From assembly GCA_023423405.1 (NCBI GenBank), contig JAFAFR010000098.1, forward strand, positions 62,001 to 126,000: a DNA stretch of 64,000 nt, given 5' to 3'. Made by a program: the position numbers and the translations under genes. The DNA is from Bacteroidota bacterium (lineage in GTDB: Bacteria; Bacteroidota; Bacteroidia; Chitinophagales; Chitinophagaceae). Under the pieces are notes generated by a model. It saw nothing but the letters and a program-made list of their open reading frames with translations, was not told the DNA's origin and did not search any database. Positions 42,944 to 51,957 of the stretch are shown here, in pieces. Position 1 is the stretch's first letter. Each line of letters opens with the position of its first letter.

Positions 42944-43588
42944 ATGAAAGTGTATTTTATACCGGGACTCGGCGCCGATAAAAGAGTATTCCGTCATATT
43001 CAATTGCCTAAGGGCTGCGACATGGTGCACCTCGATTGGCTGCCGCCGCAGGCGGAAGAATCGCTTTCGTCTTATGCCGCACGACTGGCGGCGGGCATCG
43101 ATCATGAAAAAGAATGGGCGCTGGTGGGACTCTCTTTCGGCGGCATGCTGGCCAGCGAAATCAGCCATCGTTTTCGTCCCGCTAAAACAGTGCTCATTTC
43201 CACCGCCGCACACAGCAGCCAACTCCCCGTTTATTTCCGAAAACTGGCGCCGCTGCAACTGCACCGCGTATTGCCCATCGGCCTCTTCAAAAACGCTTCC
43301 CTCGCCAAACGCATTTTCACCACAGAAACAACAGCCGATAAGGAATTGCTGCGCCGCATCATCCGCGAATCGGATCCCGCCTTCATCCGCTGGGCCCTCG
43401 GCGCCATCGTGCAATGGGAATCGCGCTATCCGCCGCAACACCATATTCATATTCACGGAAACAAAGACCGGCTGCTGCCCATTCGCTATTGCCAGCCCAC
43501 GCACATCATAGAAAACGCAGGCCATCTGCTGGTGATGAACCGGGCCGATGCCCTCAACCGCATCCTTGGTGAAATTTTTGCAGCGTAA
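42944..43588 (+). CDS. Alpha/beta-hydrolase
   Basis: The protein has 214 residues. YFIPGLGADKRVF near the N-terminus supplies the oxyanion region. The nucleophile elbow is G-L-S-F-G in ALVGLSFGGMLASEIS (about residue 66). A late catalytic His is likely in IIENAGHLLVMNRAD. It is a small cytoplasmic hydrolase of unknown substrate, divergent from the CBS-like gene. Confidence 0.88.
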   Translation: MKVYFIPGLGADKRVFRHIQLPKGCDMVHLDWLPPQAEESLSSYAARLAAGIDHEKEWALVGLSFGGMLASEISHRFRPAKTVLISTAAHSSQLPVYFRKLAPLQLHRVLPIGLFKNASLAKRIFTTETTADKELLRRIIRESDPAFIRWALGAIVQWESRYPPQHHIHIHGNKDRLLPIRYCQPTHIIENAGHLLVMNRADALNRILGEIFAA

Positions 43589-43605
43589 ATATTCTCTCAC
43601 CACCC

Positions 43606-43613
43606 TACATTTG
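43606..43613 (+). promoter_or_regulatory. -7 box (TACATTTG) of tex
   Basis: TACATTTG matches TAnnTTTG and ends 20 bases before the tex ATG. Confidence 0.45.
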
Positions 43614-43633
43614 CCCTCCTGAAAAACGAGTTT

Positions 43634-45973
43634 ATGGATCCGAAGTATTTGTCAGCCATTGCCCAGAAAAATGCACTTAGCGCCAGCCAGGCCAGCAATG
43701 TATACAACCTGCAAGCCGAAGGCGCCACCATTCCCTTCATGGCCCGCTACCGGAAAGAAGCCACCGGCAACCTCGACGAAGTGGTGCTCAACCAGGTGGT
43801 GGAAGACATTGCCTATTACACCGATCTGGCGAAAAGAAAAGAAACGGTGCTGAAAACCATCGAGGGACTCGGCAAACTCGACGATACCCTGCGTGGCAGG
43901 ATCGACACCTGCCTCGACGCCACCGAGCTGGAAGACATCTACCTGCCCTATAAACCGAAAAGAAAAACAAGGGCCACGCAGGCCATCGAAAAAGGACTGG
44001 CGCCGCTCGCGGATCTCCTGCTGGAACAGGGCCCCGGCGATCCGCAACAACTGGCTGCCGCTTTTGTGAAAGACGAAGTGAAGGACGGGAAAGAAGCCCT
44101 GCAGGGCGCGCGCGACATCATTGCAGAAAAGATCAGCGAAGACGAAATCGCGCGCAATACCATCCGCAAACAATTCCAGGAAACGGCCACCCTCGTATCA
44201 CGCGTGCTGGGCTCCAAAAAAGAAGAAGCGGAAGCACAGAAATACCGCGATTATTTCGAGTTCAGCGAAGCGCTTTCCAAATGCCCTTCGCATCGCATAC
44301 TGGCCATCCGCCGCGGTGAAAAAGAAGGTTTCCTGCTGATGGACATCAACATCGATAAAACCATTGCCGTCGACAGCCTGGAGCAGTTGTTCGTAAAGAA
44401 CGGCAACGCTACCGCCGCTGAAATCAAAACGGCCATCGCCGATGGTTTCGATCGCCTGCTGAAACCCAGCATCGAAAACGAGTTCCGGCTCAACAGCAAA
44501 CAGGCAGCCGATGAAGAAGCCATTGGTGTGTTTGCAGAAAACCTGCGGCAATTGTTGCTGGCCTCCCCGCTCGGCAACAAACGTGTGCTGGCGCTGGATC
44601 CCGGTTACCGTACAGGTTGTAAACTGGTTTGTCTGGATGCCCAGGGCAACCTGGTGTACAATACCGCCATCTATCCGCATCCGCCGCAGCAGGAAACTGA
44701 TAAAAGCATCCGCGTGCTGCAGGACCTGGTGAAAAAATTTGAGATCGAAGCCATCGGTATTGGCAACGGAACCGCCGGACGCGAAACGGAAGCGCTGGTG
44801 CGTGGCATCGATTTTGGCAGGGAACTGAGTGTGTTCCAGGTGAACGAAAGCGGCGCCTCTATTTATTCGGCTTCCGAAGTGGCGCGTGAAGAATTTCCCG
44901 ATCAAGACGTTACCGTGCGCGGCGCCGTGAGCATCGGGCGGCGTTTGCTCGATCCGCTTAGTGAACTGGTAAAGATCGACGCCAAATCCATTGGCGTTGG
45001 ACAATACCAGCACGATGTGAACCAGCAGCGCCTCAAAGAAAACCTCGATAAGGTGGTGGAAAGCTGCGTGAACCATGTAGGTGTGGACATCAATACGGCC
45101 AGCAAACACCTGCTCATGTATGTGTCGGGCCTCAGCGCTACTCTTGCGAGGAACATCGTAGAATACCGCCGCAGCAACGGCGCTTTCGCGAGCCGCGACG
45201 AACTGAAAAAAGTGAGCCTCATGGGCCCCAAAACCTATGAGCAGTGCGCTGGCTTTCTGCGGATCCGCGATGCAAAAAACCCGCTCGACAACAGCGCCGT
45301 TCACCCCGAATCCTATCATGTGGTGCAGGCCATGGCTAAAGATCTTAATTGTACCGTAAATGAACTGATACAGGATGCTTCGTTGCGCAAACAGATCAAC
45401 CGGCGCCAATACATCAGCGAAACAATCGGTGAATTCACCATTGCTGATATTTTGCAGGAGCTCGAAAAACCCGGCCGTGATCCGCGTTCGCCCATCCAGG
45501 CCTTCCGCTTTGACGATACCATCAAATCCATCGGGGATCTGAAAACAGGTATGGTGGTGGCGGGACTGGTTACCAATATCACCCGTTTCGGTGTATTCGT
45601 GGACATTGGCGTGAAGCAGGATGGGCTGGTGCATATTTCGCAGTTGAGCAATACCTATGTGAGCGATCCGGCCACGGTGGTGAAACTGCAGCAGCCGGTG
45701 ACCGTAACGGTTACGGAAGTGGATGTGGCCCGCAAACGCATTGGCCTGTCGATGAAGGAGCATGCCGGGGCAGGCGGCAGTGGCCGGCGTACGGGGAGCG
45801 GGGCCGGGGGAGCAGCGCAGGGATCGAAGGGGTCGCCCGATCACGGCAGCCAGCGTGGATCGAAAGGACCCCACCGCCCGGGAGCAGCGCCCGGGGGCAA
45901 ATCGCCGCAGGCGCCCGCAGCGGAAGAATCCTTTGCCTCCAAACTGGACGCGCTGAAGAAAAAATTCCGCTAA
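43634..45973 (+). CDS. tex: Tex-family RNA-binding transcription accessory protein
   Basis: The protein has 779 residues. The order is a helical N-terminal domain, a YqgF-like nuclease fold (LALDPGYRTGCKLVCLD, IGIGNGTAGRETE), helix-hairpin-helix repeats (VGVDINTASKHLLMYVSGLS) and an S1 RNA-binding domain (GDLKTGMVVAGLVTNITRFGVFVDIGVKQDGLVHISQL). The last 60 residues are a low-complexity Gly/Ser/Arg/Pro tail ending in ASKLDALKKKFR. Tex acts on transcription complexes in other bacteria. Confidence 0.93.
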   Translation: MDPKYLSAIAQKNALSASQASNVYNLQAEGATIPFMARYRKEATGNLDEVVLNQVVEDIAYYTDLAKRKETVLKTIEGLGKLDDTLRGRIDTCLDATELEDIYLPYKPKRKTRATQAIEKGLAPLADLLLEQGPGDPQQLAAAFVKDEVKDGKEALQGARDIIAEKISEDEIARNTIRKQFQETATLVSRVLGSKKEEAEAQKYRDYFEFSEALSKCPSHRILAIRRGEKEGFLLMDINIDKTIAVDSLEQLFVKNGNATAAEIKTAIADGFDRLLKPSIENEFRLNSKQAADEEAIGVFAENLRQLLLASPLGNKRVLALDPGYRTGCKLVCLDAQGNLVYNTAIYPHPPQQETDKSIRVLQDLVKKFEIEAIGIGNGTAGRETEALVRGIDFGRELSVFQVNESGASIYSASEVAREEFPDQDVTVRGAVSIGRRLLDPLSELVKIDAKSIGVGQYQHDVNQQRLKENLDKVVESCVNHVGVDINTASKHLLMYVSGLSATLARNIVEYRRSNGAFASRDELKKVSLMGPKTYEQCAGFLRIRDAKNPLDNSAVHPESYHVVQAMAKDLNCTVNELIQDASLRKQINRRQYISETIGEFTIADILQELEKPGRDPRSPIQAFRFDDTIKSIGDLKTGMVVAGLVTNITRFGVFVDIGVKQDGLVHISQLSNTYVSDPATVVKLQQPVTVTVTEVDVARKRIGLSMKEHAGAGGSGRRTGSGAGGAAQGSKGSPDHGSQRGSKGPHRPGAAPGGKSPQAPAAEESFASKLDALKKKFR

Positions 45974-46048
45974 TACCACAAACAGGTAGGGGGAATAATA
46001 CGGGGGTAAAAGGAGGTTTTTCTGGTTTTTTCCCCGCTGTGGGAAAAC

Positions 46049-46056
46049 TAGATTTG
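46049..46056 (+). promoter_or_regulatory. -7 box (TAGATTTG) of the 45-codon ORF
   Basis: A perfect TAnnTTTG match ends 18 bases before the ATG at 46075. Confidence 0.45.
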
Positions 46057-46074
46057 ACCTTCAAACTTACCCGA

Positions 46075-46212
46075 ATGGAAAGTATTCATTCTACCGACCA
46101 GTTTTTCCTGCAGGATGTGCAGGGGATGGTCCTGTCTTTTCTTATTGGCGCTGCCGTTACCGCCGTGGTAGCCGTGGTACTGTACATGAGGAGAAGGGAG
46201 TCGAATTTTTGA
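46075..46212 (+). CDS. Small single-helix membrane protein (45 aa)
   Basis: The ORF encodes 45 residues beginning MESIHSTDQFFLQDVQ, with one membrane helix (VLSFLIGAAVTAVVAVVLYM) and a basic end (RRRESNF). It has its own -7 box 18 bases upstream and lies 28 bases before the aminotransferase gene. The helix followed by positive charges predicts an N-out, C-in orientation. Function is unknown; the case for a gene rests on the promoter and the clean helix design. Confidence 0.55.
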   Translation: MESIHSTDQFFLQDVQGMVLSFLIGAAVTAVVAVVLYMRRRESNF

Positions 46213-46240
46213 GCGCCTATTTGGCTATTTTCGTTTCCTG

Positions 46241-47086
46241 ATGTCACATCTCTTATTCCTCGACGGACAGTTTTACCGCGACGATAAGGCCATTGCCGGC
46301 GCCCACAGCCGCGCACTGCGCTACGGAGATGGTTTGTTCGAAACCATGATCTGTGTGCAGGGCAGGATACCTTTGGAGGAGCTCCACTACGAGCGCCTTT
46401 TCCAGGGGATGCACCTCCTGGGTTTTGACACCGGCTCCGTGGTGCAGCCCGCGTATTTCAGGGAAAAGATACGGCAACTGCTGCATCGCAACGGACAGGA
46501 GCACGCGGCGCGTATCCGGCTGATGGTAATGCGGGGCGATGGGGCGCCCTTCGATATTCACCACCAGTACCCGCACCACCTGGTGCAAACCGAACCGCTG
46601 CCCGCCGCCCACCTGCACTGGCAGGAGAACGGCTACGAACTGGGCTTTCACCACCTGGCCCGCAAATCGATGGACGCGCTCGCCAATTGCAAGTCCAACA
46701 ATTACCTGCCCAGCCTCCTGGCAGGCCGCGAAGCAAAACAGCAGAAGTGGAACGATGCCATCCTGCTCAACAACGCCGGCCGGGTTTGTGAAACCAGCAT
46801 TGCCAATGTTTTCTTTTTACGCGAAGGGCAGTGGCATACGCCCGCATTGACAGAAGGCCCGGTTGCGGGTACCCTTCGTCGTTATATCATTGAAAAATTG
46901 TCCGCTTCCGGTGAAACGGTGCTGGAAAGACCGGTGGAAACAACCGAGCTGCTAAATGCCGAAGAGATATTTGTATGCAATGCCGTATATGGCATCCGCA
47001 GTGTGCAAAAGATCGGTGAAAAAATCTACTCGCAGCAGGCGACCCGGAAATTGTACGATGCACTGATTGCACCTCTGCTGTCATGA
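46241..47086 (+). CDS. Aminotransferase class IV (PabC/Ilve-like)
   Basis: The protein has 281 residues. RALRYGDGLFETM near residue 26 is the fold-IV start, the PLP lysine is in ANCKSNNYLPSLLA near 150, and NNAGRVCETSIANVF and EGPVAGTLRRYII are the cofactor-binding segments. It is either aminodeoxychorismate lyase (folate synthesis) or a branched-chain/D-amino-acid aminotransferase. Proximity to pterin genes a few kilobases away leans slightly towards the lyase. Its stop overlaps the photolyase start by 4 bases. Confidence 0.85.
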   Translation: MSHLLFLDGQFYRDDKAIAGAHSRALRYGDGLFETMICVQGRIPLEELHYERLFQGMHLLGFDTGSVVQPAYFREKIRQLLHRNGQEHAARIRLMVMRGDGAPFDIHHQYPHHLVQTEPLPAAHLHWQENGYELGFHHLARKSMDALANCKSNNYLPSLLAGREAKQQKWNDAILLNNAGRVCETSIANVFFLREGQWHTPALTEGPVAGTLRRYIIEKLSASGETVLERPVETTELLNAEEIFVCNAVYGIRSVQKIGEKIYSQQATRKLYDALIAPLLS

Positions 47087-48444
47087 AATCCAGATCGCTC
47101 CTTTCCCCGCAGGCGGGCACCGAAAAGTCCGCAGCTCCACAGCCCATCGTCCTTATGTGGTTCCGGCGCGACCTCCGGCTGGAAGACAATGCAGCCCTTT
47201 TTCATGCCCTGCAAAGCGGGTATCCCGTATTGCCGCTCTTTGTCTTCGATACCCATATTCTCAGTGACCTTGAAGACCCAACCGATCGCCGCGTGGTGTT
47301 TATTCACCACGCCCTGCACCGCCTGCTGGAGACACTGCAACGCTCGGATACAGGAATGGAGATCCGCGTGGGCACACCGCTGCAGGTGTTTGAAGCCCTT
47401 TTAACGGAATACGATGTGCGCGCCGTTTTCAGCAACCGCGATTACGAAAGCTACGCCCTGCAGCGCGATGCTGCCATTGCCGCTTACTGCCGGGAAAAGA
47501 GTGCCGGCTTCCTGCAATACAAAGACCATGTTGTGTTTGAAAAGGAAGAAGTGCTGAAAGATAACGGTGAGCCTTATTCGATTTACACACCCTACAGCCG
47601 CCGCTGGAAAGAACGCCTGGCGGCTCATCCGCTGCCTTCCTTCCCGGTGGCGGCTCACCGGGCGAATTTTTTAAAAGGGGCGCCCCGTGTATTGCCTTCG
47701 CTGGAGCAGATCGGTTTCCGCGATGCCGGCGGTAGTTTTCCGCCGGCGGTGCTGTCGCCCGGGTTGTTGCAGCAATACCGTAGGCAGCGCGATTTCCCGG
47801 CGCTGGAAGGCACCAGCCGGCTGGGAGTGCACCTGCGTTTTGGGACCGCCAGCATCCGCGAACTGGTAAAAATGGCGGCGCTGGAAAGTGAAACTTTTTT
47901 GAACGAGCTGATCTGGCGAGACTTTTTCCAGATGGTGCTGCAGGCATTTCCGCAGGTGAATGCAGGAAAGGCATTCAAACCGGAATACGACCGCATCCGC
48001 TGGCGCAACCAGGAAGCGGAGTTCCGCGCCTGGTGTGAAGGCCGAACCGGGTACCCGCTGGTAGACGCCGGGATGCGGCAACTGAATGCCACCGGCTTTA
48101 TGCACAACCGCGTGCGGATGGTCACCGCTTCTTTTCTTGCCAAACACCTGCTGGTTGACTGGCGCTGGGGAGAAGCCTATTTTGCCACGAAACTGCTCGA
48201 TTACGATTTTGCCGCCAACAACGGCGGATGGCAATGGGCGGCGGGCTGCGGTTGCGATGCAGCGCCTTATTTCCGCATCTTCAATCCCACGCTGCAGGCC
48301 AAGAAATTTGATCCTGATGGCTCCTACATACGGCAATGGATACCCGAATTAAACGGGTTCGGTTATCCTGCACCGGTAGTAGATCACGATTTCGCGCGTG
48401 CCCGCTGCCTGGAGTATTACCAGGCGGCGCTCAGGAAACACTGA
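47083..48444 (+). CDS. Deoxyribodipyrimidine photolyase
   Basis: The protein has 453 residues. The N-terminal antenna domain starts at VLMWFRRDLRLEDNAAL. The FAD-binding helical domain includes GTSRLGVHLRFGTASIREL, LIWRDFFQMVLQAFP, AGMRQLNATGFMHNRVRM and NNGGWQWAAGCGCDAAPYFRIFNP. These are hallmarks of class I CPD photolyases and close cryptochromes. It repairs UV-induced pyrimidine dimers using blue light. It overlaps the upstream gene (ATGA) and the convergent mqnD by 14 bases. Confidence 0.93.
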   Translation: MKSRSLLSPQAGTEKSAAPQPIVLMWFRRDLRLEDNAALFHALQSGYPVLPLFVFDTHILSDLEDPTDRRVVFIHHALHRLLETLQRSDTGMEIRVGTPLQVFEALLTEYDVRAVFSNRDYESYALQRDAAIAAYCREKSAGFLQYKDHVVFEKEEVLKDNGEPYSIYTPYSRRWKERLAAHPLPSFPVAAHRANFLKGAPRVLPSLEQIGFRDAGGSFPPAVLSPGLLQQYRRQRDFPALEGTSRLGVHLRFGTASIRELVKMAALESETFLNELIWRDFFQMVLQAFPQVNAGKAFKPEYDRIRWRNQEAEFRAWCEGRTGYPLVDAGMRQLNATGFMHNRVRMVTASFLAKHLLVDWRWGEAYFATKLLDYDFAANNGGWQWAAGCGCDAAPYFRIFNPTLQAKKFDPDGSYIRQWIPELNGFGYPAPVVDHDFARARCLEYYQAALRKH

Positions 48445-49249
48445 GCCCCGAACGAGCCTGCACCTGCGCAAATGTTTTCTCCAGTTGCTGTACGGCTTTC
48501 CGGCCCTTGTCACCCAGCGCTTCCGAATACGCGTTCACGTAAAGCTCAATGTGCTGCCGCATTACGGCAGGGTCCATCTCCTGCGCATGTTCGCGGATAA
48601 AAGGCGAGAGGTTGGGATACTGTTTCCAGGACCAGCGGATGCTTTCCTGTATTTTTTCATTCAGGAGGCTGGCCAAAGCAGGCTCCATACTGCGGCGCAC
48701 CACGATGCCGCCCAGGGGAATGGGACAATCGAGCTGCTCTTCCCAGTAAGCGCCAAGGTCCACCAGTTTCACCAGTCCCTTTGCCGCATAGGTGAAACGG
48801 TTCTCATGGATGATCACGCCTGCATCGGCGCGGCCTTCCAGCACGGCATTTTCGATGTCGTGGAACACCAGGAATTCTTTATTAAGCGCATCGGGAAAGG
48901 CCATGGAAAAAAGCAGATGGGCCGTGGTGTTGCGCCCGGGTATGGCAATGCGCATGCGGTTGATCTCACCCGGCGCGATGGGTTGCCGCGCAATCAGCAG
49001 GGGCCCCACGCCGCTGCCCAGGGCGCCGCCCGCGTCGAGCAACTGGTAATTATTCTGCAGCAGGGGCCACACGCCGTAACTGATCTTGCTGATGTCGAGC
49101 TTTCCCTGCAGGGCCCACTCGTTGAGGGTTTGCACGTCTTCGAGGTGAAGATGGAAACGAAAGGGTCCCGGATCGATCTGCCCGTTCACGAGCGCATCGA
49201 AAATAAAAGTGTCATTGGGACAGGGAGAAAAACCAAGATGCCATTCCAT
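48431..49249 (-). CDS. mqnD: 1,4-dihydroxy-6-naphthoate synthase
   Basis: The protein has 272 residues. It converts cyclic dehypoxanthinyl futalosine to 1,4-dihydroxy-6-naphthoate in the futalosine menaquinone pathway. The N-terminus LGFSPCPNDTFIFDALVNG and the LDISKISYGVWPLL, GSGVGPLLI and ENRFTYAAKGLVKLVDLG segments are characteristic. It is followed upstream on the same strand by mqnB after 28 bases, so the two are probably co-transcribed with mqnB first. It overlaps the photolyase gene tail to tail. Confidence 0.93.
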   Translation of the reverse strand: MEWHLGFSPCPNDTFIFDALVNGQIDPGPFRFHLHLEDVQTLNEWALQGKLDISKISYGVWPLLQNNYQLLDAGGALGSGVGPLLIARQPIAPGEINRMRIAIPGRNTTAHLLFSMAFPDALNKEFLVFHDIENAVLEGRADAGVIIHENRFTYAAKGLVKLVDLGAYWEEQLDCPIPLGGIVVRRSMEPALASLLNEKIQESIRWSWKQYPNLSPFIREHAQEMDPAVMRQHIELYVNAYSEALGDKGRKAVQQLEKTFAQVQARSGLSVS

Positions 49250-49277
49250 AGCTGAGATTATAGCGATACCAACTGCG

Positions 49278-49934
49278 TTACAGGGATTCTAACAGCCGGA
49301 TCAGTTCTTTGTTCAGGTTGCCGATGGCCAGGGGCAGGTTCCATTTTTTCTTGTTCCTTTCCCCCGCATAATTGGACACGGCACGCACCTGCATGAAGGG
49401 AATGTTTTCCAGGAGACAGGCATAGTGGAAGCCGGCCCCTTCCATTGATTCCAGCACCGCCTTGTGTGTGTTGCGGTAGTGGGCCATCCGCTTTTTGCTG
49501 GTGCTGATCTCATTCACGGTGATGCCTATGGCTTTTTTGAGCCGCGAACGTTTCAGCAGGTTGGTATAGGGATTGACCAGTACGCCTTTTTTATAAGGCA
49601 GCTCATTAGGTTTGGCGAGCGAGAGGTCGAAGAGGTCGCGGAAGCCCGTTTTTTCTTCCACGCCCTGGTCGGCCACGCCGTCCTGCTTTACTGCGAAAAC
49701 CGTTCCCAGCGGTATATCCGGGTCAAAACAACCGGCCACGCCGGCCTGGATCACCAGGTCGGGTTTGCGGTGCTGCAGGTAACGGGCAAGGGCATAGGTG
49801 GCGGCCATATTGCCTACGCCGGTGATAAGGATATCGATGTCCATATCAATGTGATCGAGCTTTTCGGTGAGGCCCAGGTGGTCGGTAAAAGGGGCGATTT
49901 CCGCAGCCGTGGCGGCTACTAATAAACAATGCAT
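49278..49934 (-). CDS. mqnB: Futalosine hydrolase
   Basis: The protein has 218 residues and belongs to the nucleoside phosphorylase/MTAN fold. It splits futalosine to hypoxanthine and dehypoxanthinyl futalosine. AATAAEIAPF at the start, ITGVGNMAATYALARYL, LVIQAGVAGCFD and the active-site MEGAGFHYACLLENIPFMQVRAVSNYAG are clear. It precedes mqnD on the minus strand. Confidence 0.93.
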   Translation of the reverse strand: MHCLLVAATAAEIAPFTDHLGLTEKLDHIDMDIDILITGVGNMAATYALARYLQHRKPDLVIQAGVAGCFDPDIPLGTVFAVKQDGVADQGVEEKTGFRDLFDLSLAKPNELPYKKGVLVNPYTNLLKRSRLKKAIGITVNEISTSKKRMAHYRNTHKAVLESMEGAGFHYACLLENIPFMQVRAVSNYAGERNKKKWNLPLAIGNLNKELIRLLESL

Positions 49935-49981
49935 GCAGGTGGTTTATGAACAAATGTCGCAATTCCTTGTAATTTAGCCGT

Positions 49982-50395
49982 ATGGGAAACAGAGTAGCCG
50001 TTTTCAGGAAGGAGCATTTTAATGCCGCCCATCGCCTGTTCCGCAGCGATTGGGACGATGCCCAGAACTACGAGGTTTTCGGCAAGTGCAGTTACCCGAA
50101 TTACCATGGGCACAATTACGAACTGGTGGTAAAAGTGATAGGGGAGATCAGCCCGGTCACGGGTTTTGTGATGGATATGAAGACCCTTTCCGACATCATC
50201 CGGAAGGAAGTGCTGGACCGCTTTGACCACCGCAACCTGAACAGGGATACCACCGAATTCGCACAGCTCAATCCAACGGCCGAAAACATCGTGGTTGTTA
50301 TTCACGACCTGCTCCGTCCGCACATTGACCCGGATCACGGGCTACAGGTTCGGTTGTACGAAACCGAAAGGAATTTTGTGGAATACCCCATTTAA
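49982..50395 (+). CDS. queD: 6-carboxytetrahydropterin synthase/PTPS-like
   Basis: The protein has 137 residues. Zinc ligands are the His residues of EHFNAAHRL and YHGHNYEL, and the catalytic Cys lies in GKCSYPNYHGHNY. DMKTLSDIIRKEVLDRFDHRNLN and LYETERNFVEY complete the fold. It acts on dihydroneopterin triphosphate towards queuosine or tetrahydropterin. It stands 10 bases before folE, whose product makes that substrate. Confidence 0.9.
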   Translation: MGNRVAVFRKEHFNAAHRLFRSDWDDAQNYEVFGKCSYPNYHGHNYELVVKVIGEISPVTGFVMDMKTLSDIIRKEVLDRFDHRNLNRDTTEFAQLNPTAENIVVVIHDLLRPHIDPDHGLQVRLYETERNFVEYPI

Positions 50396-50405
50396 ACCAG
50401 CATCG

Positions 50406-51002
50406 ATGGCTTATAAGAAAGTTGAACATTTTGAAGACAGGATCACGTCCGGATTAATTGATCATTACAGGGAAGCCCTGGAACTCCTGGGCGAAAATCC
50501 CAATCGCGAGGGTCTGCAGAAGACGCCCGAAAGAATGGCCAAAGCCATGCAATACCTTACGCAGGGTTACCAGATGGATGCCCGGGCCATCCTGGAATCG
50601 GCCAAGTTTCATGAAGCGGTGAGCGAAATGATCATCGTAAAAGACATAGAGCTCTACAGCATGTGCGAACACCATATGCTGCCCTTTTTCGGCAAAGCGC
50701 ATATTGCTTATATCCCCAACGGCTACATTACCGGCCTCAGTAAAATTGCGCGCGTGGTGGATGTTTTCAGCCGCCGCCTGCAGGTGCAGGAGCGGCTTAC
50801 GCACCAGATACTTACGGCCATCCGCGAATCCCTGGAGCCGCTGGGCGTGGCGGTGGTAATTGAAGCCAGCCATCTCTGCATGATGATGCGCGGTGTGCAA
50901 AAACAAAACTCGGTTACCACCACTTCCGCTTTCTGGGGCGAATTCGAACGCATGGAAACCAGGAGCGAATTCACCAAACTGATTTCTTCCAAACTGAGTT
51001 GA
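50406..51002 (+). CDS. folE: GTP cyclohydrolase I
   Basis: The protein has 198 residues. It converts GTP to dihydroneopterin triphosphate. GLQKTPERMAKAMQYLTQGY, the zinc-binding MCEHHMLPFFGKAHIAYIPNG, GLSKIARVVDVFSRRLQVQERLT and HLCMMMRGVQKQNSVTTTSAFWG are all present. The ATG at 50406 follows the queD-like stop by 10 bases. Confidence 0.96.
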   Translation: MAYKKVEHFEDRITSGLIDHYREALELLGENPNREGLQKTPERMAKAMQYLTQGYQMDARAILESAKFHEAVSEMIIVKDIELYSMCEHHMLPFFGKAHIAYIPNGYITGLSKIARVVDVFSRRLQVQERLTHQILTAIRESLEPLGVAVVIEASHLCMMMRGVQKQNSVTTTSAFWGEFERMETRSEFTKLISSKLS

Positions 51003-51009
51003 TTGTCGT

Positions 51010-51017
51010 TATTTTTG
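51010..51017 (+). promoter_or_regulatory. -7 box (TATTTTTG) of fabD
   Basis: TATTTTTG fits TAnnTTTG and ends 22 bases before the fabD ATG, just after the folE stop. Confidence 0.45.
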
Positions 51018-51039
51018 CGCTTCAACAGATCTTCCTATT

Positions 51040-51930
51040 ATGAAACATGCTTATGTGTTTCCCGGCCAGGGCTCCCAGTTTCCGGGCATGGGAAAAACGC
51101 ATTACGACCAGAGCGCTTTTGCCAAAAAATTATTTGAACAGGCCAACGAGATGCTGGGCTTCCGCATTTCCGATATCCTGTTCACCGGTACGGATGAAGA
51201 CCTGCGCCAGACAAAAGTTACCCAGCCCGCTGTTTTCCTGCATGCGGTGATCGCCTATAAAAGCATTGAGCAGGCAAAGCCCGATATGGTGGCAGGGCAT
51301 TCCCTCGGTGAATTTTCCGCCCTGGTTGCCAACGGTGTTTTGTCTTTTGAGGATGCGCTTCGCCTGGTATCCATCCGCGCGCAGGCCATGCAGAAGGCCT
51401 GTGAGCTGGCGCCCTCCACCATGGCGGCCGTACTGGCCCTCGACGATGCAAAAGTGGAAGAGATCTGTGCCGCCGTACAGGCCGAAACCGGCGAAATAGT
51501 AGTGGCCGCCAATTACAATTGTCCCGGCCAACTGGTGATCAGCGGTTCGCTGAAAGGAATCGATATTGCCTGCGAGCGCATGAAAGCGGCAGGCGCCAAA
51601 AGGGCCCTGGTGCTGCCGGTAGGCGGCGCCTTCCATTCGCCGCTGATGGCGCCCGCCCGCGATGAGCTGAAAGCAGCGATCGAAGGCACCAAGTTTCAGC
51701 AGCCATCCTGCCCTGTTTACCAGAACGTGGTGGCGCGGGCGGTGCTCGACAAAGACGAGATCAAGCAGAACCTCATTGACCAGCTCACCGGTCCGGTACG
51801 ATGGACCCAATCGGTCCTGGCCATGGTGGGCGACGGTGCTTCCCGCTTCACCGAAGTGGGACCGGGTAAAGTACTGACGGGACTGATCGGCAAAATCGAC
51901 AAAACCGTTGCCGTGGAGAATGTTTCCTAA
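51040..51930 (+). CDS. fabD: Malonyl-CoA:ACP transacylase
   Basis: The protein has 296 residues. It loads malonyl groups onto acyl carrier protein for fatty-acid synthesis. The oxyanion start FPGQGSQFPGMGK, the nucleophile Ser in VAGHSLGEFSAL and the His in GGAFHSPLMAPA are all visible, with ITEVGPGKVL-like RFTEVGPGKVLTGL at the end. It has its own promoter box. Confidence 0.95.
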   Translation: MKHAYVFPGQGSQFPGMGKTHYDQSAFAKKLFEQANEMLGFRISDILFTGTDEDLRQTKVTQPAVFLHAVIAYKSIEQAKPDMVAGHSLGEFSALVANGVLSFEDALRLVSIRAQAMQKACELAPSTMAAVLALDDAKVEEICAAVQAETGEIVVAANYNCPGQLVISGSLKGIDIACERMKAAGAKRALVLPVGGAFHSPLMAPARDELKAAIEGTKFQQPSCPVYQNVVARAVLDKDEIKQNLIDQLTGPVRWTQSVLAMVGDGASRFTEVGPGKVLTGLIGKIDKTVAVENVS

Positions 51931-51957
51931 AGAGAATGTTTTTTAAAATGTGGCGGG

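Noticed and set aside
44198..45979. A 593-codon open frame antisense to tex
   Set aside because: It is explained by codon bias of tex; no domain and no independent promoter box.
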